Shown here one piece after another: positions 27,489 to 36,747 of a stretch of 64,000 nt of DNA (positions are counted from its first letter, which is position 1; each line of letters starts with the position of its first letter). The notes under the pieces are model-generated. The model saw only the letters and a list, made by a program, of their open reading frames with translations, had not been told where the DNA came from and searched no databases. The translations under genes and the position numbers were made by a program. This stretch comes from Coprobacillaceae bacterium UN01-12pH3A (lineage in GTDB: Bacteria; Bacillota_I; Bacilli_A; Erysipelotrichales; Coprobacillaceae): NCBI GenBank assembly GCA_027676805.1, contig JAQENU010000008.1:62001-126000 (forward strand), in the 5' to 3' direction.

Positions 27489-29813
27489 TTATACTAATGC
27501 ATTTTCTAATACTGTGTCAATATTATCCGCTAAAACGATTTCTAATTCATCTCTGACAATTTGCGGAATATCTTCGATGTCTTTTTGATTATCGTTAGGA
27601 ATAATAATTTTCTTAATGCCTGAACGATGGGCAGAGATTGATTTCTCTTTTAATCCGCCGATTGGCAGTACATTCCCACGCAATGTAATTTCTCCGGTCA
27701 TCGCAACATCGCTTCTTACCGGCTTATTCGTAAAGGCAGAATAAATCGCTGTCGTTAATGTTACTCCGGCACTTGGACCATCTTTTTTAATTGCCCCTTC
27801 CGGAACATGGATATGGATATCCTGTTTTTCAAAGATTTCAGGATCAATTCCGTAACGTTCTACATTAGCTTTAATATAGCTAAATGCAATCGATGCAGAT
27901 TCTTTCATGACATCCCCTAACTGACCTGTGATGATCAATTTACCTGTTCCTTTGAAATGGTTGACTTCAATTGGCAGAATATCGCCGCCATATTGCGTAT
28001 AAGCTAATCCGGTCACAACACCAATCTGCGCTTCTTTTAATTTCTTTGTATGATCAAAGATCTTTTTACCAAGATAATCTTCAATATCTTTTTCATCGAT
28101 ATAAACAGATTCTACTTTTTCTTTTAAGATTTTGACATCTACTTTACGGCAAATTTTGGCAATCAGTCTTTCTAGCTGACGCACACCAGCTTCTCTTGTA
28201 TAGTGACGAATAATGCACATCACAGCTTCATCAGAGAAAGCCAATTGATCTAATTTTAAGCCATGTGCCACTAATTCCTTAGGAATTAAGTGTTCCTTGG
28301 CAATCACTTCTTTTTCTTGTTCTGTGTAAGAAGATAACTCGATAATTTCCAAACGATCTCTTAATGGTCCCGGAATTGTATCTAAGCTATTCGCAGTCGC
28401 AATAAATAGAACTTTTGATAAATCATAAGCTTCTTCTAAATAATTGTCAGAGAATTGAGAGTTTTGTTCAGGGTCCAATACTTCCAGCATCGCACTTGAA
28501 GGATCTCCCTTATAGTCTCTTGACATCTTATCGATTTCATCCAGCAAGAAGACAGGGTTAACCACGCCTGCTTTTTTCATTCCTTGAATGATGCGTCCCG
28601 GCATTGCTCCTAAGTAAGTACGACGATGTCCTCTTACTTCTGATTCATCGGTTACTCCGCCTAATGAAGCCTTCACGAATTTACGGCCAAGCGCACGAGC
28701 AATCGATTTTCCTAAGCTGGTTTTCCCAACTCCCGGCGGACCATATAAACAGATAATCGGCGCTTTTAATGATTGTGTCATTTGTTTAACAGCCAATTGT
28801 TCTAAAATACGTTCTTTTACTTTTTCTAAGCCATAATGATCTTCATTCAAGACTTTTTCAACAGCTTCTAAATCTTCATTGTCCTTTGTTTCCTGATACC
28901 AAGGTGTCTTCAATAACCAATCTAAATAGTTACGTACAACATTGGCTTCAGAAGATGCCGGAGGCATCATTTCAAAACGCTTCAATTCTTCTTCTGCTTT
29001 ATCTTTCACGTATTGCGGATAAGGATTCTTTTCAATCATTTCACGAATTGAATCAGCATCATCCATTTTATTGGTTGTATCGCCTAATTCATCTTTGATC
29101 GCTCTGATTTTTTCACGTAAGTAATATTCACGCTGATTTTCATCAATGCTGTCTCTTACCTTCTTATTGATGCTTTGCTCAATTTCATTGATCATCTTTT
29201 CAGATTCCATTTCATTGATTACCAGCATCAAACGATCATTAACATTCAATGTCTCTAATAGCTTCTGTTTATTCTCCAATTTCATTGGCAAATAATGAGC
29301 AATAGAATCAGATAGGAATCCAGCAGATACCCCCGCCGTTAAACTATTTAATACATCACGCGGCATTCCCACCATTTGATTTCCGGCATTCTCTAAAGAA
29401 GAAGCGATTCTTCTAACTAAAGCAACCTCTTCATTCTCATCACCGTGTTCGTCCATCAAAACTTCCACTTTTGCATATAAACATTCATTTTTAGTTTCCA
29501 GTGAAAGAATATTGACACGTTTTTCACCTTCAACCGTTAATTTAATAACCCCACTGTTATCTCGTCTAATTTTCTTTTGGATTTTACAAAGTGTTCCGAC
29601 ATGATAAACAGCCTCATATCCAGGATCTTCATCCAAAGGATTGACCTGTGAAACAAAGACGATATTTTTATCGTACAAATTGTTTCCATCATTGATCGCA
29701 TTTAAACTCTTTGGTCTTCCGACGTCTAATGACAAGCGATTCCCAGGAAATACCAGCATTCCTCTTGTACAGATGACCGGTAACTCTAATACCACTTTAT
29801 CTTCATTTGACAT
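27489..29813 (-). CDS. lon: ATP-dependent protease Lon (LonA)
   Basis: A 774-residue LonA. The N-terminal substrate domain (about 1-300), AAA+ module with Walker A GPPGVGKTSLG and Walker B VFLLDEIDKM, and the protease domain with catalytic Ser in KDGPSAGVTL and the Lys in GGLKEKSISAHRSG are all present. ATG at 29813 is preceded by AAGGAGGTG. A GTG nine bases upstream lies inside this ribosome binding site. It lies between tig and engB. Bacillus has clpX and lonB between tig and lonA and they are missing here. Confidence 0.97.
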   Translation of the reverse strand: MSNEDKVVLELPVICTRGMLVFPGNRLSLDVGRPKSLNAINDGNNLYDKNIVFVSQVNPLDEDPGYEAVYHVGTLCKIQKKIRRDNSGVIKLTVEGEKRVNILSLETKNECLYAKVEVLMDEHGDENEEVALVRRIASSLENAGNQMVGMPRDVLNSLTAGVSAGFLSDSIAHYLPMKLENKQKLLETLNVNDRLMLVINEMESEKMINEIEQSINKKVRDSIDENQREYYLREKIRAIKDELGDTTNKMDDADSIREMIEKNPYPQYVKDKAEEELKRFEMMPPASSEANVVRNYLDWLLKTPWYQETKDNEDLEAVEKVLNEDHYGLEKVKERILEQLAVKQMTQSLKAPIICLYGPPGVGKTSLGKSIARALGRKFVKASLGGVTDESEVRGHRRTYLGAMPGRIIQGMKKAGVVNPVFLLDEIDKMSRDYKGDPSSAMLEVLDPEQNSQFSDNYLEEAYDLSKVLFIATANSLDTIPGPLRDRLEIIELSSYTEQEKEVIAKEHLIPKELVAHGLKLDQLAFSDEAVMCIIRHYTREAGVRQLERLIAKICRKVDVKILKEKVESVYIDEKDIEDYLGKKIFDHTKKLKEAQIGVVTGLAYTQYGGDILPIEVNHFKGTGKLIITGQLGDVMKESASIAFSYIKANVERYGIDPEIFEKQDIHIHVPEGAIKKDGPSAGVTLTTAIYSAFTNKPVRSDVAMTGEITLRGNVLPIGGLKEKSISAHRSGIKKIIIPNDNQKDIEDIPQIVRDELEIVLADNIDTVLENALV

Positions 29814-29837
29814 AACGTACACCTCCTTAAGTGTTTA

Positions 29838-29860
29838 AAATAAGACGCTCGAAGCGTCTT
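29838..29860 (-). terminator. Terminator after tig
   Basis: AAGACGCT-TCGA-AGCGTCTT type hairpin on the - strand followed by TATTTTA, just after the tig stop codon. Confidence 0.75.
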
Positions 29861-29862
29861 AA

Positions 29863-31137
29863 TTATTCGCCCTTAATGACCTTAATGGCTTTTCTATTTA
29901 AGATGTCACTTGCGATAGCCCCCATTTGTCCAGCAAATACAGTCTTCACTTCTTCAACATCTTTACCATAGTAGTTCGCAATATTTTCTAATTCCTGATT
30001 CATTTCTTCTTCAGTTACTTCTAATTTTTCAGCTTTTACGATTTCAGCTAAAACTAAGTTTAACTTCACTCTGCTTTCAGCTTGTTCTTTGATTTCTTCT
30101 TTAATATCTTCTGTTGTTTTTCCGGTAATCGCTTTGAATGTTTCAAAGTCTAATCCTTGCTGTTGTAAGTTACCCATGATTTCCTGCAACATTTGCTGCA
30201 TTTCTTGTTCAACCATGACTTCCGGCACATCTACAGCTGCATTTTCAACTACTTGTTTGAATAAAGCTTCACTGTAGTCATTTTCTGCTTTTGTTGTCTT
30301 TTGAGATTTTAACTGAGCTTTCACGTGAGCTTCTAAATCTTTTAAAGTTTCTACTTTTTCAATATTTGTATCTTTTGCTAATTCATCATCTAATTCAGGT
30401 AAGATTTTTGTTTTGATTTCATGAACAGTGACTTTGAACACGACTTCTTTTCCTGCTAATTCAGGTGCTTGATAATCTTTTGGGAATGTTACATTGATAT
30501 CTTTTGTTTCATTTGCACTCATTCCGATTACTTGTTCTTCAAATCCCGGAATGAATGATCCTGAACCGATTTCTAATGGATGGCTTTCCCCTTTTCCGCC
30601 TTCAAAAGCAACACCGTCTAAGAAACCTTCGAAATCGATAACCGCTGTATCTCCGTTTTCAACTGTTCCTTCTTCTTTTGTTTCAAGCACTGCAAATTCA
30701 TTTCTTAAACTGTCTAATTCTGCTTGAATTTCTTTTTGAGTGACTCTGACAGCTGCTTTTTTAATATCTAAATCTTTATATTGTCCTAAAGTTACTTCAG
30801 GTTTAACGGTTACTTTGAATTTAACAGCTAATTTTTCTTCATCAATGCTGTCAACGCTTAATTCCGGCTGAGCGATTGGTTCTACATTGTTTTCTTGTAA
30901 TAAAGCTGCATATTCTTTTGATAAGATAATTTCTAACGCTTCTTGAAGCATTGTTGCTTTTGGGATTCTTTTCTTGATTAAAGCAGCTGGTGCTTTACCA
31001 GGTCTGAATCCATCTAATTTAACGTTTTTAGCTAATTTATTGAAAGCTTCTTCTTGTGCTTTTTTCCATTCAGCACCAGTGAATTCAGCTGTTAATTCCC
31101 CAACGCTACCTTCTAATTTTGTCCAATTACTTTTCAT
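29863..31137 (-). CDS. tig: Trigger factor
   Basis: A 424-residue ribosome-associated chaperone with peptidyl-prolyl isomerase activity. The ribosome-binding loop is GFRPGKAP (residues about 43-50), the FKBP-like domain follows at about 150-245 (GDTAVIDFEGFLDG...FPKDY), and the helical C-domain completes it. It lies behind the ysoA-like TPR gene, which carries a CIRCE operator. If co-transcribed, tig would be under HrcA control. Confidence 0.97.
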   Translation of the reverse strand: MKSNWTKLEGSVGELTAEFTGAEWKKAQEEAFNKLAKNVKLDGFRPGKAPAALIKKRIPKATMLQEALEIILSKEYAALLQENNVEPIAQPELSVDSIDEEKLAVKFKVTVKPEVTLGQYKDLDIKKAAVRVTQKEIQAELDSLRNEFAVLETKEEGTVENGDTAVIDFEGFLDGVAFEGGKGESHPLEIGSGSFIPGFEEQVIGMSANETKDINVTFPKDYQAPELAGKEVVFKVTVHEIKTKILPELDDELAKDTNIEKVETLKDLEAHVKAQLKSQKTTKAENDYSEALFKQVVENAAVDVPEVMVEQEMQQMLQEIMGNLQQQGLDFETFKAITGKTTEDIKEEIKEQAESRVKLNLVLAEIVKAEKLEVTEEEMNQELENIANYYGKDVEEVKTVFAGQMGAIASDILNRKAIKVIKGE

Positions 31138-31202
31138 TTTATAATTCCTCCAATTTCAATCGTACCCTATTATACATGATAATTAGGCATATATCAAACA
31201 AT

Positions 31203-32123
31203 TTATATCGTGATTTGCTTCAATATTTGAATTTTATCTAATATTTCCTGACTTTCAACTCCGTAGCTGTAGCTTAGCTCTTCAAGATCCAATTCGATGT
31301 ACTGAAGTGTCGCTAAATAATAGTGAATAGCAGCTGCAATCACAGCAAATTCCTCTTCATCAATAAAGCGTGGAAACTGATCATACATAAAATAATTCAA
31401 GAATTCCAAACACACTAATAATAAGGATGGGTTATCACTTTCAAGATGGTTCATCAGCTGATCGCCGATTTCACTGTAAGCTTCACTTTCATCTGTTCTG
31501 CTTAAATAAGAAGGATTGATCTCATAGCGCTGATCATGCTTCCATATTTCTAATTCCTCATCGACCTGCTGATCAATCAGTATTTCAATAATCAGCGACT
31601 TCGCTAATGAGGGGGCATCGGGATTTAGAAGAAACGAGCGAATACAATAAAGCAAAGCACGAATATTCATGGACTGCATCTGATCGATTGCCATATAAAG
31701 CAAGTCTTCATTCGTAAAATTAGTCAAAACACGTTCAATTTCTTCTTCCTTAAAGATGGTTGTCTTTGTTTCAATCAAAGCATTTGCTTCCTGCTTGGCT
31801 AGAAGCAATTCGTCATAAGCAGCATTAAACAAAGATTCATATTGATAAGGAATGTATGGCATGGAAAGCTCTTCTACCACAATATCAATGGCTTCTTCAT
31901 ATTCCTCCAGTTCTTTTAAAACTGATAAATAGATCGATACAACATCATAATAAGTATCTCCTGCTATTGCCTTAGCAACCTTGCCTTCCTCTTTTGCTCG
32001 CTGCAGTTCTTTTAAGCCGAATAAACAAACCAGCCGCAAATAACGTGTTCTTTCATCATCGATGTCTTGCAGCAAATTTAAGGCCTCGCTGTATTCACCG
32101 GCTTCAATATATTCTTCTACCAT
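31203..32123 (-). CDS. YsoA-like TPR-repeat protein
   Basis: A 306-residue acidic, helical protein. The N-terminus (MVEEYIEAGEYSEALNLLQD) and later segments (DELEEYEEAIDIVVEE-like) read as tetratricopeptide helices. B. subtilis has ysoA, a TPR protein, directly upstream of tig, and the same position is kept here. Function is unknown; a chaperone-related role is suggested by the CIRCE element overlapping its leader. Confidence 0.7.
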   Translation of the reverse strand: MVEEYIEAGEYSEALNLLQDIDDERTRYLRLVCLFGLKELQRAKEEGKVAKAIAGDTYYDVVSIYLSVLKELEEYEEAIDIVVEELSMPYIPYQYESLFNAAYDELLLAKQEANALIETKTTIFKEEEIERVLTNFTNEDLLYMAIDQMQSMNIRALLYCIRSFLLNPDAPSLAKSLIIEILIDQQVDEELEIWKHDQRYEINPSYLSRTDESEAYSEIGDQLMNHLESDNPSLLLVCLEFLNYFMYDQFPRFIDEEEFAVIAAAIHYYLATLQYIELDLEELSYSYGVESQEILDKIQILKQITI

Positions 32124-32138
32124 ATCCTCACCTCCGTT

Positions 32139-32165
32139 CTAGCACTCACAACATATAAGTGCTAA
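32139..32165. promoter_or_regulatory. CIRCE operator (HrcA site)
   Basis: CTAGCACTC, nine bases, then AAGTGCTAA. This departs from the consensus TTAGCACTC-N9-GAGTGCTAA at one position in each arm. It sits between the promoter (-10 at 32179-32184) and the ribosome binding site of the ysoA-like gene on the - strand, the usual location for repression by HrcA. Confidence 0.85.
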
Positions 32166-32178
32166 CTATTCTGCTACG

Positions 32179-32206
32179 ATTATATCATATCTTAAAATTA
32201 AATCAA
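32179..32206 (-). promoter_or_regulatory. Promoter of ysoA-tig
   Basis: TTGATT (32201-32206), 16-bp spacer and a perfect TATAAT (32179-32184), placed so that transcription would start at the edge of the CIRCE element. Confidence 0.7.
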
Positions 32207-32288
32207 TCATTTTGTTCTATTGTTTATAATTATCTTCTATCAATCCCTTTTTAAATGGTATATACTGGAAAAAAGGAGGCTTCTACTC

Positions 32289-32954
32289 ATGATAAATATT
32301 TTGCATATGGAAAATATATCGGCTGACCCATGGTGCTTTGAAACTTTTAAAAACTATATTCATCCTACCGATAAGGTATTAATTATTCCGTTTTCTTTCC
32401 ATCAAGAAGAAGTTCAATCCCAAAAAGATTTTGATGCCTTGTATCATCCCGATTCAGGAAAGTATTATCCATCAACCATGAATGGGTTTCACAGCTATGG
32501 CATTCCTGCTTCACACATCTACTGGGTCAATTATTTCAGTGCGGAAGATAAAGCTAACGTCAAACAGCTTGTAAGTGAAGCCGACATCATTTATTTCACC
32601 GGCGGTCTGCCGGATCAGCTAAAAGCTCGTTTGATAGAATTTGATTTAATAGACTCTTTACAGCAATTCAGCGGTCTGATTATGGGCTTTAGTGCGGGAG
32701 CAATGATCCAGCTTCATCGTGTTCACATGACACCCGATGATGACTATGACCATTATTTTTATATGAATGGCTTGGATATTCTGCATGGTTTTGACATTGA
32801 ATGCCATTTTGAAAATACGACGGTTCAACAAAACGCCATTCAACAAGCGATAAATGACTATCATTTGCCGGTGTACGGGATCGGTGATAAAGGTGCCCTC
32901 ATCGTAGAGAACGGTCAATTAACATGCATCGGCGATGTTCATCAGTTTATATAG
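32289..32954 (+). CDS. Peptidase E-like (S51 / class I amidotransferase-like) protein
   Basis: A 221-residue protein of the peptidase S51 family. The nucleophile elbow GFSAGAMIQ carries the Ser, and YFTGGLPDQL matches the conserved TGG motif before it. Members cleave Asp-X dipeptides or cyanophycin, or have unknown targets. The ATG at 32289 follows AAAGGAGG. An upstream in-frame start at 32220 would lie ahead of it and is unlikely. Confidence 0.75.
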   Translation: MINILHMENISADPWCFETFKNYIHPTDKVLIIPFSFHQEEVQSQKDFDALYHPDSGKYYPSTMNGFHSYGIPASHIYWVNYFSAEDKANVKQLVSEADIIYFTGGLPDQLKARLIEFDLIDSLQQFSGLIMGFSAGAMIQLHRVHMTPDDDYDHYFYMNGLDILHGFDIECHFENTTVQQNAIQQAINDYHLPVYGIGDKGALIVENGQLTCIGDVHQFI

Positions 32955-32956
32955 GA

Positions 32957-32986
32957 AAGAGGTCACTTCACAGCGACCTCTTTTAT
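32957..32986. terminator. Bidirectional terminator
   Basis: AAAGAGGTC pairs with GACCTCTTTT. It lies between the convergent peptidase E-like and DUF3298-like genes and overlaps the 3' end of the latter. Confidence 0.8.
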
Positions 32987-33685
32987 GTTAACGGGCATGA
33001 TAAATTCTGGCAAACCTAGATAGCCGGGAGCAATCTGATATTTTGGAAAGGCTACAACCACTTGTCCATCCTTATTAATATAATAGGACTGATCAGGCGG
33101 AATCGTCAGCTTGTTGACTTCATCCATGAAATAAAGATCACTGCCGTTTTCTTTATTTTGTAAGTCAATTTGCTTAACAACCTCATCTTTTACAATTGCT
33201 GCATAATCTTTACCTAACCACTGTTCTATCTTATAATCGTCACCGGTTTTCAAATCAATCGTATGATACGTTTTCTCTTCGAAAGAGGAAGCCATGATCT
33301 GCAAAAAATCAATACTAAATGAAACCAAGCTGTCATTCACATAATAATCACTTAAATTCAAACTGATTTCAGTATGAATCTGATGATTTTCCTGATAGAC
33401 ATCTTTTAATTCCTGTTCCTGCTTGGTTAGAATATCTTCGATCGACTGATCGATCAGAGCATTGATCTGCTTTTCTACTTCCTTGTTTTCCACGTGTTCA
33501 ATATGCTTAATCACCACATTGATTTCTGCTCCATAAAGATGATAGGTATCATTGCTGATTGTCACAAACTGCACTTCATCCTTCATAATCTCATCTTCAG
33601 GAGCTGCCGCATAAATTCCGGCAGACTGCCATAATAAAGACATCACTAACGTACTTGCCAAAAGCACATCTCTTATTTTTTTCAT
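32963..33685 (-). CDS. Secreted DUF4163/DUF3298-like protein
   Basis: A 240-residue protein with a signal peptide ending near IYAAAPE and the two-part layout of RsiV-type extracytoplasmic domains. DUF4163 is in the first half (NDTYHLYGAEINVVIKHIEHVENKEVEKQINALI) and DUF3298 in the second (DGQVVVAFPKYQIAPGYLGLPEF). No membrane anchor for an anti-sigma factor is present beyond the signal. Function is not established. Confidence 0.7.
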   Translation of the reverse strand: MKKIRDVLLASTLVMSLLWQSAGIYAAAPEDEIMKDEVQFVTISNDTYHLYGAEINVVIKHIEHVENKEVEKQINALIDQSIEDILTKQEQELKDVYQENHQIHTEISLNLSDYYVNDSLVSFSIDFLQIMASSFEEKTYHTIDLKTGDDYKIEQWLGKDYAAIVKDEVVKQIDLQNKENGSDLYFMDEVNKLTIPPDQSYYINKDGQVVVAFPKYQIAPGYLGLPEFIMPVNIKEVAVK

Positions 33686-33758
33686 GTGTGCCTCCTTTCA
33701 TTATCATCTCCCATTCTTAGTATGGTGAATAACTTAATTTAAAGCACAACAAATGTCA

Positions 33759-34316
33759 TCATTTCAATTTTTTTAAATATAAAATGCGATCACTTACTGC
33801 TATGTTAGAATCATTCACAGTAATTTCGATGAGTGCAATCTCAGTCAATCGCACCTTCATTGGTTTTAAATACAGCTGACAATAGTGAATAACCTCATTC
33901 ATTTCTGATGCATTTAAACGACTGGCAAGCGTGCAGTGCGGATTCCAACACTCTTTAAGATAAAAAGAACTCTGATCAACATCAAATTCTCCTGTATTAT
34001 CATGGATACAAGCATGCAGATCATATAATTTTTGAGAAAAAACCGGCGCTAAAAATAATGTTTTTGATTGAATGAATGTGCCTAAAATAGAAAACGATAA
34101 TTCGATTTGCTGTTGATTTTGAAGTGAACTATCCAATAAAGAAACGAATTTAGCTTCATCAATCTGATCATAATCAGCAAAAGTAAGGTGAGGATATCGA
34201 TGCCTATAGCTTGTCCCATAATCCGTTATATGACGTTCATTTAAATCCTTCCACATCGTTTGAAAATATTGCGTTGTCTTTTCATCTAACAATCCCACTA
34301 CTGCATACGTTACCAT
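33759..34316 (-). CDS. 2H phosphoesterase (2'-5' RNA ligase-like) protein
   Basis: A 185-residue protein with two HxT motifs, PHLTFADY near residue 43 and NPHCTLASRL near residue 128. They define the 2H phosphoesterase superfamily, whose members act on 2',3'-cyclic phosphates or 2'-5' linkages. The substrate is not known. It has a strong ribosome binding site AAAGGAGG. Confidence 0.8.
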   Translation of the reverse strand: MVTYAVVGLLDEKTTQYFQTMWKDLNERHITDYGTSYRHRYPHLTFADYDQIDEAKFVSLLDSSLQNQQQIELSFSILGTFIQSKTLFLAPVFSQKLYDLHACIHDNTGEFDVDQSSFYLKECWNPHCTLASRLNASEMNEVIHYCQLYLKPMKVRLTEIALIEITVNDSNIAVSDRILYLKKLK

Positions 34317-34430
34317 GCTATGCCTCCTTTTTAATGCTTTCGTTTATAGAAAACATTTTTCCTTATCCTTAGTATAATCGTTTCATTAATATAACAAAAG
34401 GGAAAAGTCAGATTGCTTTTCCCTAACGTA

Positions 34431-35432
34431 CTATTCTTTATTTAATCGGTGATCCTCTTGAAAATCAACACGTGAAGGATTCCCCTCGGCACGATAAACC
34501 TTGCCCGTATTTAAATCATAAATACTCGACCACACCGTATCCATTCCCAGCCTGCGGTCATATTGACACATGAACCCCATTTTCCCTGACAGCAGGTTTT
34601 TAATAAATGTCAGATTGGGATCATCACATTGGCTTAATGCTTTATAAGCAGTCTGATAACGTTCGTGGGAATGAATGCCATCTTCCATCGGAACCGGATA
34701 AGCAGACATCGTCGGTAAATGAAAATCATTCGCAGCTACAACAAAGCCCTCTTTTGGAGCATACTGAACCTCAATATTTTCAGCGTTGCATTCCACTAAC
34801 GCAACATCCCCCTGACGATCAGCCAGCACCAATGTTTGGGAAGAACCGATCGGCAATCTTTTTATGGCTTCAATCGCCTCTTTGACATTCCTGCACTTTT
34901 CTAAGATATGGCGAACCAAGAAGCCCACATTAAATCCCGGCTTTCGCACTACTGGATAGACGAAAGTCAGTCCCACAGCTAAGCCATGCTCGTTGATCCC
35001 GTCTTCCATTTGACAAAATGCTGTGGTATTGCCAATAAATGCACAGCAATCCTCTAAATGATAATAACAGCTGTCATACGATTCTTCTAAATGACAGACA
35101 AAATCACTATTACGTCCAAAGAATGTCTTTCCATTTTTATGAATGGCAAAACTGGTACAGAAGTTATCTGCGGTATAACTGTACATGCTCAATAAAAAAT
35201 TGATTAAAATCTGACTGTCTGTCTGCTGTCCATCGGCGATACCTTTAATTTCCTCTAAAATTTCCGGATAATATTCTGCATAGATTTTCTGACTTTCTCT
35301 GACATACCTTAGTCTCTCCGGTTCATTGAAAATAATGGGCAGATTGGTTAAAGATACGCCCGCCTTTAATAAATGACTGCCGTAATCATAGCCTGCCTGA
35401 TAGTGTGTTCCTTTAAATTCTGAATGATTCAT
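34431..35432 (-). CDS. C45-type acyltransferase / Ntn-hydrolase-like protein
   Basis: A 333-residue protein of the peptidase C45 / acyl-CoA:6-APA acyltransferase-like group. Diagnostic parts are NFCTSFAIHKNGKTFFGRNSDF, EDGINEHGLAVGLTFVYP, and GSSQTLVLADRQGDVALVEC. The Cys in FCTSF is the probable nucleophile. The ATG at 35432 follows AGGAGAG. A start further upstream is unsupported. Substrates in this family are often unknown N-acyl amides. A promoter with an 18-bp palindrome is upstream. Confidence 0.75.
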   Translation of the reverse strand: MNHSEFKGTHYQAGYDYGSHLLKAGVSLTNLPIIFNEPERLRYVRESQKIYAEYYPEILEEIKGIADGQQTDSQILINFLLSMYSYTADNFCTSFAIHKNGKTFFGRNSDFVCHLEESYDSCYYHLEDCCAFIGNTTAFCQMEDGINEHGLAVGLTFVYPVVRKPGFNVGFLVRHILEKCRNVKEAIEAIKRLPIGSSQTLVLADRQGDVALVECNAENIEVQYAPKEGFVVAANDFHLPTMSAYPVPMEDGIHSHERYQTAYKALSQCDDPNLTFIKNLLSGKMGFMCQYDRRLGMDTVWSSIYDLNTGKVYRAEGNPSRVDFQEDHRLNKE

Positions 35433-35480
35433 AGTTGCTCTCCTTTTGTTTTTTTGAGAGCTAGCGCTAACCCTAAGTTG

Positions 35481-35509
35481 ATTGTCACACAATAAAAATT
35501 TATTGTCAA
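35481..35509 (-). promoter_or_regulatory. Promoter with perfect palindrome ahead of C45-type gene
   Basis: TTGACA (35504-35509), 17-bp spacer and GACAAT (35481-35486). The palindrome ACAATAAA-N2-TTTATTGT occupies 35489-35506 between and over the boxes and is a candidate repressor site. Confidence 0.45.
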
Positions 35510-35536
35510 ACATTAAAAAAATAACTTTTATTTAGG

Positions 35537-35572
35537 AAAAAAACATTATTTTTAATCAAATAATGTTTTTGC
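35537..35572 (-). terminator. Terminator after aldo/keto reductase 1
   Basis: AAAACATTATT pairs with AATAATGTTTT on the - strand, followed by TTTCC, just after the stop of the 35576 gene. Confidence 0.75.
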
Positions 35573-35575
35573 GTT

Positions 35576-36730
35576 TTAATGACCGAATAGTTCTGCGGCT
35601 TGTTTCATTTTAGCAATAATATCTACACTGAACGGACAGTTTCGCATACAAGCTCCACACTCGATGCACTCACTGGCATGGTGTTCTAATAAGTCATAAT
35701 GATTTTGTAATGTTTCCGGCACTTCTTTTTGAATTAATGCCAGATCCAAATATTTATTGACCATGGCAACATCAATTTTCTTCGTGCATGGTGCACAATG
35801 ACCGCAGTACATACAATGTCCATTAAAGACTGAGCGCGGTGCATTCGCTAATACTTGACTGTAATCTTTTTCCTCATCTGTGCTTGCTGCATAGGCGGAG
35901 GCTGCTAATAATTCCTCAATATTGCTGATGCCCACCACTACGGAAGCCACTGCCGGGCGGGTTAAGCAATAATGCAAACACTGCACAGGTGTCAATGCCT
36001 TTTTAAACGGTGAGGTTTCATCTTTCAACAAGATACCGGCACCGAAGCCTTTCATCACACTCAGCGCTACCCCTGCATTTTGGCAAGTCTGATACAAGCG
36101 GTCACGCTTAGGATCAACCCCCTCATAAGTACGGTCATTATAGGTACTGTCTTCAAACAAGATATTAACATCCTCACTGGCCGGCAGCATGTCATAGGCT
36201 GCATTGATGCTAAATAGAATGACATCGATCAATCCGCTTTCCACCGCTTTAAAGGCAATATCCGGATTATGCGTTGATAATCCTAAATGTTTGATAATTC
36301 CTTTTTCTTGCAAATCTTTGGCGTAGTCAATCATCGGTCCCTTGAATATCTGATCAAAATCTTTTTGGTCATCCACATAATGAATCATGCCTACATCGAC
36401 ATAATCCAACTGCATGCGGCTTAAAAAATCCTCATAGGCCGCTTTCACTTCTGTCATATTGCGGGTACGGCGATATTGTCCGTTTTCCCACATAGAGCCT
36501 AAATGTCCTTCAATCACAAAGCTTTCTCGCGGATAATGGCTTAAAGCTTCTCCTACATTACTTCTTACATCTGGATTGGAATTATAAATATCAATAAAGT
36601 TGATCCCCTCTGCCATAGCTTTATCAACAATGATCTTAGTGTCTTCCTTATTTTTCCCTTCAAAGCCTTCGCCGCCTAAACCAACAACGCTGACTTTAAT
36701 GCCAGTTCTCCCTAAAATACGATATTCCAT
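35576..36730 (-). CDS. Aldo/keto reductase with ferredoxin-like 4Fe-4S C-terminus
   Basis: A 384-residue protein. The aldo/keto reductase barrel covers about 1-285 (GRTGIKVSVVGLGGEGFEG; catalytic region RMQLDYVDVGMIHYVDD). Two Cys clusters follow: CMYCGHCAPC and CIECGACMRNCP. The protein resembles oxidoreductases of this architecture whose substrates are largely unknown. It follows a related gene by 17 bases, so the two form an operon with a MerR-type promoter. Confidence 0.88.
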   Translation of the reverse strand: MEYRILGRTGIKVSVVGLGGEGFEGKNKEDTKIIVDKAMAEGINFIDIYNSNPDVRSNVGEALSHYPRESFVIEGHLGSMWENGQYRRTRNMTEVKAAYEDFLSRMQLDYVDVGMIHYVDDQKDFDQIFKGPMIDYAKDLQEKGIIKHLGLSTHNPDIAFKAVESGLIDVILFSINAAYDMLPASEDVNILFEDSTYNDRTYEGVDPKRDRLYQTCQNAGVALSVMKGFGAGILLKDETSPFKKALTPVQCLHYCLTRPAVASVVVGISNIEELLAASAYAASTDEEKDYSQVLANAPRSVFNGHCMYCGHCAPCTKKIDVAMVNKYLDLALIQKEVPETLQNHYDLLEHHASECIECGACMRNCPFSVDIIAKMKQAAELFGH

Positions 36731-36747
36731 TTTCTTTCCCCCTTGTT

